64,000 nt of DNA from Streptomyces piniterrae (GTDB lineage: Bacteria; Actinomycetota; Actinomycetes; Streptomycetales; Streptomycetaceae): the NCBI RefSeq assembly GCF_005048155.1, contig NZ_SUMB01000021.1, positions 1-64,000 on the forward strand. The letters run 5' to 3'. A program made the position numbers and the translations under genes. Below, one piece after another: positions 10,231 through 16,765 of the stretch (positions within the stretch are counted from its first letter, which is position 1; each line of letters begins with the position of its first letter). The notes under the pieces are model-generated. The model saw only the letters and a program-made list of their open reading frames with translations, ran no database searches and was not told where the DNA came from.

Positions 10231-11940
10231 ATGGCCAACGCCGCACAGGTCCAGCGCATGTCCCGCTTGATGATCAAGACGCTGCGCGACGACCCGGCCG
10301 ACGCCGAGACCGCAAGCCACAAGCTGCTCGTCCGCGCCGGGTACGTCCGCCGTTCCTCCGCCGGCATCTGGACCTGGCTGCCGCTGGGCAAGAAGGTCCT
10401 GGAGAACGTCTCCCGCGTCGTGCGCGAGGAAATGGACGCCATCGGCGGCCAGGAAGTCCTGCTCCCGGCCCTGCTGCCCAAGGAGCCCTACGAGGCCAGC
10501 GGCCGCTGGGAGGAGTACGGCGACCTCCTCTTCCGCCTCAAGGACCGCAAGGGCGCCGACTACCTCCTCGGCCCCACGCACGAAGAGATCTTCACCCTCA
10601 CGGTCAAGGACCAGTGCACGTCCTACAAGGACCTGCCGGTGATCCTCTACCAGATCCAGACCAAGTACCGCGACGAGGCCCGTCCCCGCTCCGGCGTGCT
10701 GCGCGGCCGCGAGTTCCAGATGAAGGACTCGTACAGCTTCGACACCACCGACGAGGGCCTGGCCGAGTCCTACGGCCTGCACCGCCAGGCCTACCAGCGG
10801 ATCTTCGAGCGCCTCGGCCTGGACTACCGCATCGTCTCCGCCGTCTCCGGTGCGATGGGCGGCTCCGCCTCCGAGGAGTTCCTGGCCCCCGCCGCGGCCG
10901 GCGAGGACACCTTCGTGGACTGCCCCGAGTGCGACTACGCCGCGAACACCGAGGCCGTCACGGCCAAGGTGGCGCCGGTGGACGGCTCGGCCGTCGGCGA
11001 GATCGAGGAGCTGGACACCCCCGACACCCCGACCATCGAGGCGCTCGCCGCGCACCTCGGCGTACCGGCGTCCGCCACGCTGAAGAACCTCCTGGTCAAG
11101 GTCGACGGCGAGATCGTCGCGGTGGGCGTGCCCGGCGACCGCGAGGTGGACATGGGCAAGCTGGGCGAGCACCTGGCGCCGGCCGTCGTCGAGCTGGTCA
11201 CCGCCGAGGACTTCGTCGACCGCCCCGAGCTGGTCCGCGGCTATGTCGGCCCGCAGGGCCTGGCCGGCAAGGCGTTCCGCTACATCGCCGACCCGCGCAT
11301 CGCCGCCGGCACCGACTGGATCACCGGCGCCAACAAGGAGGGCAAGCACGCCCGTAACGTCGTTACAGGCCGCGACTTCGAGGTCGACGACTACCTGGAC
11401 GTGGTCGTCGTCGAGCCCGGTGACCCCTGCCCGAACTGCGGCGCCGGCCTGCGCATCGACCGCGCCATCGAGATCGGCCACATCTTCCAGCTGGGACGCA
11501 AGTACGCGGACGCCTTCGAGCTCGACGTGCTCGGCCAGAACGGCAAGCCCGTCCGGGTCACCATGGGTTCGTACGGCATCGGCGTCTCGCGTGCGGTGGC
11601 CGCCCTGGCGGAGCAGACCCACGACGAGTCCGGCCTCTGCTGGCCCCGCGAGATCGCCCCGGCGGATGTGCATGTCGTCGCCGCCGGCAAGGCCAAGCAG
11701 ACCGAACTCGCCCTGGAGATCGGCGAACAGCTCGGTGCCGCTGGCGTGCGGGTCCTCGTCGACGACCGGGCCGGCGTCTCGCCCGGTGTGAAGTTCACCG
11801 ACGCGGAGCTGCTCGGCGTGCCGACCATCGTCGTCGCCGGCCGCCGCGCCGCCGAGGGCGTCGTCGAGGTCAAGGACCGCCGCACCGGCGAGCGCGAGGA
11901 ACTGACGGTCGAGGAGGCGGTGGCACGCCTCAGCGCGTAA
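10231..11940 (+). CDS. proS: Prolyl-tRNA synthetase (bacterial type with editing domain)
   Basis: This 569-residue class II synthetase charges tRNA-Pro. The ATG at 10231 follows GCAGGAG at 10216-10222. Seen: motif 2 region (RDEARPRSGVLRGREFQMKDSYSF), YLLGPTHEEIFT (starting near residue 112), a central editing insertion (TPTIEALAAHLGVPASATLKNLLVKVDG), motif 3 (GSYGIGVSRAVAALAE) and a C-terminal anticodon-binding domain (PADVHVVAAGK...GVRVLVDDRAGVSPGVKF). Length and domain order are normal for the bacterial form. A perfect 14 bp hairpin 46 bp after the stop ends the transcript. Confidence 0.97.
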   Translation: MANAAQVQRMSRLMIKTLRDDPADAETASHKLLVRAGYVRRSSAGIWTWLPLGKKVLENVSRVVREEMDAIGGQEVLLPALLPKEPYEASGRWEEYGDLLFRLKDRKGADYLLGPTHEEIFTLTVKDQCTSYKDLPVILYQIQTKYRDEARPRSGVLRGREFQMKDSYSFDTTDEGLAESYGLHRQAYQRIFERLGLDYRIVSAVSGAMGGSASEEFLAPAAAGEDTFVDCPECDYAANTEAVTAKVAPVDGSAVGEIEELDTPDTPTIEALAAHLGVPASATLKNLLVKVDGEIVAVGVPGDREVDMGKLGEHLAPAVVELVTAEDFVDRPELVRGYVGPQGLAGKAFRYIADPRIAAGTDWITGANKEGKHARNVVTGRDFEVDDYLDVVVVEPGDPCPNCGAGLRIDRAIEIGHIFQLGRKYADAFELDVLGQNGKPVRVTMGSYGIGVSRAVAALAEQTHDESGLCWPREIAPADVHVVAAGKAKQTELALEIGEQLGAAGVRVLVDDRAGVSPGVKFTDAELLGVPTIVVAGRRAAEGVVEVKDRRTGEREELTVEEAVARLSA

Positions 11941-11986
11941 TACCGCCACACGAGCAACGCCGGTAGCGCCGGTAACGCCGTTACAG

Positions 11987-12022
11987 ACGGGCCGGCCGGG
12001 ACGAACACCCCGGCCGGCCCGT
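11987..12022. terminator. 14 bp perfect hairpin after proS
   Basis: Arms 11987-12000 and 12009-12022 are perfect complements with an 8-base loop. It is the likely terminator of proS and begins the 336 bp non-coding stretch 11941-12276, which also contains a 12 bp tandem-repeat array and copy A of an interspersed element. Confidence 0.75.
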
Positions 12023-12030
12023 TCGCGTAC

Positions 12031-12126
12031 GCGTCGACGAACGCGACGATGAACCCGCCTACGAACGTGTCGACGAACGTGTCGACGCACGCGCCGATGA
12101 ACGCGTCGACGCACGCGCCGCCGGGC
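12031..12126. repeat. 12 bp tandem-repeat array (about 8 degenerate units)
   Basis: Successive 12-base units start at 12031, 12043, 12055, 12067, 12079, 12091, 12103 and 12115, with the approximate consensus GYGTCGACGAAC (variants end CGCAC or ATGAAC). The period is a multiple of three, so repeated tetrapeptides appear in all frames, but no start with a ribosome site or family-like protein was found. The array lies between the proS terminator and element copy A. Confidence 0.8.
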
Positions 12127-12150
12127 GCATCCGGGCATCCGAGGCTCCGG

Positions 12151-12241
12151 CCGGGGAATAGCCGCCCGGCCCGCCGCGTTGTGGACCCGCAGGGGGCCTT
12201 CGCATCCCCTAGGGGATCTGTTCGACCAACCCTTAAGGGTC
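12151..12241. repeat. Interspersed element, copy A
   Basis: The core 12177-12241 (65 bases) matches 63333-63397 at 62 of 65 positions with no gaps; the flank from CCGGGGAATA at 12151 also matches after a 1-base length difference. It contains the palindromes ATCCCCTAGGGGAT (12204-12217) and ACCCTTAAGGGT (12229-12240). It ends 35 bp from the stop of the minus-strand gene at 12277. Function is unknown: candidates are a 3' processing or termination signal or a mobile miniature element. Confidence 0.85.
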
Positions 12242-12276
12242 CCGCCCCCCAAGCCCCCAGGCCCAGCCCCCCGCCC

Positions 12277-13188
12277 CTAAAGCCAAGCGGCGAACTCCAG
12301 CAGCAGCTCGCCGCGTTGCCGGTCGCCGGTCGCCGATTCGCGTATGCCCGCGCACACCGCCCGGTACAGCGTCCAGCCGCGCAGCCGGTCCCGGTCCACG
12401 TCCAGGGAGTCGGCCAGCTTGGCGACCCTGCGGCGGGCCGCCGCGGCCGCGCCGGAACCGGCCACCAGGTCCTCGAAGCGGTCCAGCACCAGACCCGCCA
12501 GGTCGTACGCCCGCTCGCCGACCACCGGCGCCGGGCCGATCGCCAGCCACGGCGTCCGTTCGCCGGCCAGCACCTTGCCCTGCCGGAACGCGCCGTGCAG
12601 CAGGAACCGTTCCTCGGATGCGGCCGGCAGGGTACGGCGCAGCTCCACCGCCTCGTCGACCAGCGGCCCGGCCGCCGGTGCCGCCGCGCCCGCGCTCCGC
12701 AGCGCCTCCGCGGCCTCCTCCGTGCGGCCCGCCAGCGTCGCGAACGCGTGCCCCTCGCCCGGCGGCACCCACAGTCGGCGCACCGTACCCGCCGCCTCCA
12801 GCAACGCCTTCGCCTCCGGCAGCGAGCGCAGCGACACCGAGGCCCGCAGCCGCTCCAACAGCAGCGCACCGCTCGCGTCGTCGGACCGCAACAGCCGCAC
12901 CGCGCCCCAGCCGTCCCACACCGTCAGCGCCGCGCCCTCCTGCGCGGACGCCCGCCCCGGGACCGGGAGTTTCAGCGCCGCCGGCGTCCCGTCCTGCTGC
13001 CGTACGAACGCGACCAGACTGCTGCGGCCACCGGGGGCGTGCACCCGTTCCAGCGTCAGTTCCCATGCGTCCAGACGCTGCTGAACCAGCGTCGGCAGGC
13101 CCTCCAGCCAGCTCCGTACGGGACCGTCCTGATCGCCGCCGAGCGAGCTCACCAACCGTTGCGGCGGTTCGATGGGTGCCGTTGCCAT
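12277..13188 (-). CDS. Aminoglycoside/hydroxyurea phosphotransferase-fold protein, predicted pseudokinase
   Basis: This 303-residue protein aligns with the APH(6)/hydroxyurea kinase family: N-terminal lobe VRSWLEGLPTLVQQRLDAWEL...AALKLPVPG, then the catalytic-loop region and WLAI.P.PVVGERAYDLAGLV. The residues that carry out catalysis in that family are changed. The usual HGDLHxGN loop reads HGAFRQGK (A200 for the catalytic Asp, K205 for the metal-binding Asn), and the usual IDPK reads IGPA (G218 for the metal-binding Asp). The lysine-bearing ALKLP strand is retained. It is therefore probably not an active kinase, although the fold is intact and there is no frameshift. No function can be assigned; a substrate-sensing or scaffold role is conceivable. 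Confidence 0.8.
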   Translation of the reverse strand: MATAPIEPPQRLVSSLGGDQDGPVRSWLEGLPTLVQQRLDAWELTLERVHAPGGRSSLVAFVRQQDGTPAALKLPVPGRASAQEGAALTVWDGWGAVRLLRSDDASGALLLERLRASVSLRSLPEAKALLEAAGTVRRLWVPPGEGHAFATLAGRTEEAAEALRSAGAAAPAAGPLVDEAVELRRTLPAASEERFLLHGAFRQGKVLAGERTPWLAIGPAPVVGERAYDLAGLVLDRFEDLVAGSGAAAAARRRVAKLADSLDVDRDRLRGWTLYRAVCAGIRESATGDRQRGELLLEFAAWL

Positions 13189-13254
13189 GCTGTGAGCTGT
13201 CCTTTTCCTGGGCGGTGGCCGTGGCCGGGGCGGTGGCCGTGGCCGGCCGGTCGT

Positions 13255-13770
13255 TCAGAGCGCGTTCGAAGGGGGACTCGCGAAGCCGGACGGGGCGCCG
13301 GACGGAGCAGCGCCGGCCGCGGCCCGCTCCACGAGACCAGGGAAGGCTACGCCGCTGCCGCGCCAGCGCACCGCCCGCACTGCCGCCTCCCGCAGCGCGG
13401 CCGCCGCCTCGTTGCGGCGTGCCTTCCCGCCGGCCCGTACGAGATCCGCGTAGACGGCGGCCAGCCGGTCCTCCAGCTCCGCGGCGAGCCGGGCCGCGGC
13501 GGCGGAATCCGGCACCGGGAAGGGCAGCGCGTACGCGGCGGCCGCGGCCTTCGGCCTGCCGCCCAGGTCCAGCACGGCGCGGCGCAGCGCGTCCCGGCGC
13601 GCGCGGTGCGCGTCGTACGCGGCCTGCGCCTCCCCGCGCCGGGCGCCGGCGATCCGCCCGCCGACCACGCCGTAGCCGTACACGGCGGCATGCTCGGCGG
13701 CCAGCGCCGCCTGTACGGCGGTCAGCTCGTCGTCGTGGGCACGGTCCTTGTCGCGCGTGGTTCCCGTCAT
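13255..13770 (-). CDS. DUF4439 ferritin-like domain protein
   Basis: The 171-residue protein starts at ATG 13770, preceded by AAGGAG ~12 bases upstream. The segment LTAVQAALAAEHAAVYGYGVVGGRIAG is characteristic of DUF4439, an all-helical ferritin-like family common in actinobacteria, followed by an ARRDALRRAVLDLGG helix and a long C-terminal helical region rich in alanine. It has no signal peptide. Function is unknown; whether a di-iron site is present cannot be decided from sequence alone. It lies downstream of a putative lipoprotein gene on the same strand, separated by a 157 bp spacer filled by a 24 bp repeat array. Confidence 0.75.
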   Translation of the reverse strand: MTGTTRDKDRAHDDELTAVQAALAAEHAAVYGYGVVGGRIAGARRGEAQAAYDAHRARRDALRRAVLDLGGRPKAAAAAYALPFPVPDSAAAARLAAELEDRLAAVYADLVRAGGKARRNEAAAALREAAVRAVRWRGSGVAFPGLVERAAAGAAPSGAPSGFASPPSNAL

Positions 13771-13845
13771 CGGGGGCGTGCTCCTTCGCTGCTCATGTCC
13801 TGGCTTCCCGATGCCCCCGCCGGGCTGTGCCGGCTCCCACCGCAC

Positions 13846-13931
13846 CCGGCTCGCCTGTTCCCACCACACCCGGCTCGCCTGTTCCCACCACGCCCGCCCG
13901 GCCTGTTCCCACCGCGCCCGCCCGGCCTCAC
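13846..13931. repeat. 24 bp tandem repeat between two minus-strand genes
   Basis: Units start at 13846, 13870 and 13894, with a partial unit at 13918. The consensus is about CCGGCTCGCCTGTTCCCACC plus four bases. The first two units differ at one position. The array occupies the spacer between the lipoprotein gene (stop at 13928) and the DUF4439 gene start. Confidence 0.85.
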
Positions 13932-14509
13932 GCCCCGGCCTCCGTCAGGAGATACGCATGCGCCGCGCCCGCCGCCGCCACCGAGGCGAGCAGCCGGGCC
14001 AGCTCCGGCGGCGCGTCGGCCAGCGCCTTCGTACGCGCGTCGGCCAGCTTCCGTTCCGCGTCGGCGAGCGCGGTACGCGCCGCCTTCCGGTCCTCGGGCA
14101 CCGCCGGCCCGGAGGCGGGCGCGCCGGAGTGGTGCACAGGACGGCCGGAGGGCGCGCCGCCGGGGGACGAGGTCGCCCCGCCGTTCTTGTTGTCGCCGGC
14201 CTTGTCACCGGTGAACGCCTCGGCATGCCGGGCGACTTCGGCGCGCAGCGGCCGCAGCCGCGCCGCCAGATCCGGGTGCGCGGCCAGCGTCGCGTCATAG
14301 CGCGCCAGCAGCGCCGCGCTGTCGCGGGCGGCGCGCCCGCGGAGCCGTTCGGCGGCGGAGGAGTGTTCGGCCCGCCCGGGGCCGGGATCGTCGGAGCAGC
14401 CCGCCACCAGGGCCGCGCCCCCGAGGGCGGCGCCGGCCAGCAGGGTCCTTCTGCGCGTGAGCGCCTCGTTCGGCACGTTCCACTTCCAGGGGTCTTCCGA
14501 TGTGATCAC
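13928..14509 (-). CDS. Putative lipoprotein, conserved hypothetical
   Basis: The 193-residue product has a short N-terminus, a twin-arginine-containing basic stretch (TRRRTLL), a hydrophobic segment AGAALGGAALVAGC ending in a lipobox (LVAGC), then an alanine/arginine-rich mature domain predicted to be helical with a Gly/Pro-rich insert in the middle. This suggests export, possibly by the Tat route, and lipidation on the cell surface. The mature part matches no family I recognise by eye. It is divergent from rimP, with only 118 bp between the starts, so the two promoters share that gap. Confidence 0.6.
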   Translation of the reverse strand: MITSEDPWKWNVPNEALTRRRTLLAGAALGGAALVAGCSDDPGPGRAEHSSAAERLRGRAARDSAALLARYDATLAAHPDLAARLRPLRAEVARHAEAFTGDKAGDNKNGGATSSPGGAPSGRPVHHSGAPASGPAVPEDRKAARTALADAERKLADARTKALADAPPELARLLASVAAAGAAHAYLLTEAGA

Positions 14510-14627
14510 CGCAGGCGAGAGTATCCGTGACCACCCACGGAATCGTCAGTACCCCGCCGGAACCGATAGGCTTTGACCCGACACGCGACCTACCCACAAC
14601 AGCACACGCGGCCGAGGAGTCACCCGG

Positions 14628-15179
14628 ATGAGCACCACCCAGAGCGAGAGGCTGCGCGGACTGCTTGAACCGCTCGTCGCCGCGCGAGACCTGGATCTGG
14701 AAGAGATCGAGGTGACACCGGCGGGCAAGCGGCGGGTGCTGAGGATCGTGGTCGATTCCGACGAGGGCGTCCAGCTGGACGAGTGCGCCGAGCTGAGCCG
14801 CGAGGCCTCCCAGGTCCTGGACGACTCCGATGCGATGGGCGGCGCCCCGTACACCCTCGAGGTGACCTCGCCCGGCGCCGACCGGCCGCTGACCGAGCTG
14901 CGGCACTACCGCCGCGCCGAAGGCCGCCTCATCAAGGCCCAACTCCACGAAGGCGGCGAGCTGGTCGCCCGGATCACCGGCGTCGACGACGCGGGTCTGG
15001 ACCTCGAAGTGCCGGGTGTGAAGGGGCGTAAGCCGACCGCCCGGCGGGTCGCGTTCGACGAGATCGCCAAGGCGCGGGTCGAGCTGGAATTCAGCCGTAA
15101 GCCCGAGAAGCCCGAGAAGTCGGACAAGCGCGACGCGCAGCAGGACGAGAAGATCGACGAGAACAAGGAGGAGGCGTAG
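14628..15179 (+). CDS. rimP: Ribosome maturation factor RimP
   Basis: This 183-residue protein helps assemble the 30S subunit. The ATG at 14628 follows GAGGAG. Seen: LEPLVAARDLDLEEIEVTPAGKRRVLRIVVDSDEGVQLDECAELSREASQVLD (quoted in parts: the VVDSDEGV and LDECAELSR segments are RimP signatures), and LEVTSPGADRPLTELRHYRRAEGRLI leading into the C-terminal SH3-like domain. A charged, lysine/glutamate-rich tail of about 25 residues extends beyond the usual end. It is the first gene of the rimP-nusA-ylxR-infB cluster; nusA begins 2 bases after its stop. Confidence 0.95.
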   Translation: MSTTQSERLRGLLEPLVAARDLDLEEIEVTPAGKRRVLRIVVDSDEGVQLDECAELSREASQVLDDSDAMGGAPYTLEVTSPGADRPLTELRHYRRAEGRLIKAQLHEGGELVARITGVDDAGLDLEVPGVKGRKPTARRVAFDEIAKARVELEFSRKPEKPEKSDKRDAQQDEKIDENKEEA

Positions 15180-15181
15180 CC

Positions 15182-16174
15182 GTGGATATCGACATGAGTG
15201 CCCTGCGGGGTTTGGTGCGGGAGAAGGAGATCTCGTTCGACCTGCTGGTCGAGGCGATCGAGTCGGCCCTCCTCATCGCATACCACCGCACCGACGGCAG
15301 CCGTCGGCACGCGCGGGTGGAGCTGGACCGCGGCACCGGGCATGTGACGGTGTGGGCGAAGGAAGACCCGCAGGACCTCGCGGAGGGCGAGGAGCCGCGT
15401 GAGTTCGACGACACCCCCTCGGGTTTCGGGCGGATCGCGGCGACCACGGCCAAGCAGGTCATCCTGCAGCGGCTGCGGGACGCCGAGGAGGAGATCACGT
15501 TCGGCGAGTACGCCGGGCGTGAGGGCGATGTCGTCACCGGCGTCGTGCAGCAGGGCAAGGACCCGAAGAACGTCCTGGTCGACATCGGCCGGCTCGAGGC
15601 GATCCTGCCGGTGCAGGAGCAGGTCCCCGGTGAGGACTACGCGCACGGCACCCGCCTCCGCTCCTACGTGGTGCGCGTCGTCAAGGGCGTACGCGGCCCG
15701 TCGGTGACGCTCTCGCGTACCCACCCCAATCTGGTGAAGAAGCTCTTCGCCATGGAGGTGCCGGAGATCGCGGACGGCTCGGTGGAGATCGCCGCCATCG
15801 CGCGGGAGGCCGGCCACCGCACCAAGATCGCGGTCCGTTCCACCCGCTCAGGGCTGAACGCCAAGGGCGCCTGCATCGGCCCGATGGGCGGCCGGGTGCG
15901 CGCCGTCATGGCCGAGCTGCACGGCGAGAAGATCGACATCGTGGACTGGTCGGACGACCCGGCCGACCTGGTGGCGAACGCGCTGTCGCCGGCCCGGGTC
16001 AGCAAGGTCGAGGTGGTGGACCTGGCGGCGCGTTCCGCCCGGGTCACCGTGCCCGACTACCAGCTGTCACTGGCCATCGGCAAGGAAGGGCAGAACGCCC
16101 GGCTCGCCGCCCGTCTCACGGGCTGGCGGATCGACATCCGCCCGGACACCGAGCACCAGGCACCACAGGACTGA
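15182..16174 (+). CDS. nusA: Transcription termination/antitermination factor NusA
   Basis: The 330-residue protein binds RNA polymerase and nascent RNA to control pausing and termination. GTG start at 15182, 2 bases after rimP. Seen: N-terminal domain (LVREKEISFDLLVEAIESALL), S1 domain (REGDVVTGVVQQGKDPKNVLVDIGR), and two KH domains, including ACIGPMGGRVRAVMAELHGEKIDIV and LSLAIGKEGQNARLAARLTGW. The C-terminal acidic repeats of the E. coli protein are absent, as expected for actinobacteria. Translation is likely coupled to rimP. Confidence 0.96.
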   Translation: MDIDMSALRGLVREKEISFDLLVEAIESALLIAYHRTDGSRRHARVELDRGTGHVTVWAKEDPQDLAEGEEPREFDDTPSGFGRIAATTAKQVILQRLRDAEEEITFGEYAGREGDVVTGVVQQGKDPKNVLVDIGRLEAILPVQEQVPGEDYAHGTRLRSYVVRVVKGVRGPSVTLSRTHPNLVKKLFAMEVPEIADGSVEIAAIAREAGHRTKIAVRSTRSGLNAKGACIGPMGGRVRAVMAELHGEKIDIVDWSDDPADLVANALSPARVSKVEVVDLAARSARVTVPDYQLSLAIGKEGQNARLAARLTGWRIDIRPDTEHQAPQD

Positions 16175-16304
16175 ACCAGCCGCCGGGCCGTCGCGGCGCA
16201 CCGAAAAAGGGTGGCGCCGAGGCGGCCCGCCGGGAATTCTGAGCAGCCGTTCGGGCATTACCCCATGCAGGGGTGAGGCCGGCGCGGGGAGGTAGACTTA
16301 AGCA

Positions 16305-16583
16305 GTGTCTGGCCGGACGCATGCCCGCGCATGCCCTGAGCGCACCTGTCTGGGATGCCGGGAGCGAGCGGCCAAGGGCGATTTGCTGCGCATCGTGGTG
16401 ATCGAGGGTGAGTGTGCCCACGATCCTCGCGGTACGCTGCCCGGCCGGGGTGCTTATGTGCACCCGACACTGGTCTGCCTCGACCTGGCGGTTCGCCGCC
16501 GGGCCTTTCCCCGGGCCTTTCGGGGCCGGGGACCGTTCGACACGACTGAATTGCGTCGGTTCATCGAACGGGGCGCATGTTGA
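16305..16583 (+). CDS. ylxR: YlxR-family RNA-binding protein (DUF448)
   Basis: The 92-residue protein has the family signatures RTCLGCRERAAKGDLLRIVV at the N-terminus and DPRGTLPGRGAYVHPTLVCLDLAVRRRAF in the middle. YlxR-type proteins sit between nusA and infB in many bacteria and have been linked to RNase P modulation. GTG start at 16305. GGGGAGG at 16286-16292 could serve as ribosome site; a TAGACT at 16293-16298 also resembles a -10 element six bases before the GTG, so a leaderless transcript is an alternative. Confidence 0.88.
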   Translation: MSGRTHARACPERTCLGCRERAAKGDLLRIVVIEGECAHDPRGTLPGRGAYVHPTLVCLDLAVRRRAFPRAFRGRGPFDTTELRRFIERGAC

Positions 16584-16682
16584 GCAGTGCCGCCATTGCA
16601 ATAACGCAGAGCAAGAAAACGCACAGCGCACGGAAAACCGTGCGGTCAGGTACCTCGCGAGTCGGAAGTAGGTCGAGATTGC

Positions 16683-16715
16683 GATGAGCACTCGATGAGT
16701 ACGCGATGAGTACGC
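16683..16715. repeat. 3 x 11 bp direct repeat upstream of infB
   Basis: Units GATGAGCACTC, GATGAGTACGC and GATGAGTACGC lie head to tail, 51 bp before the infB start. The last two are identical. They sit in the infB leader, in a 182 bp gap otherwise without features. Confidence 0.8.
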
Positions 16716-16765
16716 CCATGAAGTAGCGACGGTCCGGTGGACAACCCGGACCTAGAAGGAGCGAA

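Noticed and set aside
12151..12241. Protein-coding reading of the repeated element (a shared peptide GWSNRSPRGCE.PLRVHN in antisense frames)
   Set aside because: The shared peptide follows from the shared DNA; there is no consistent start or downstream frame, and the palindromes better explain conservation.
12049..14214. 721-codon plus-strand frame across the pseudokinase and DUF4439 genes
   Set aside because: It is a shadow of minus-strand genes plus the 12 bp array; no family signature.
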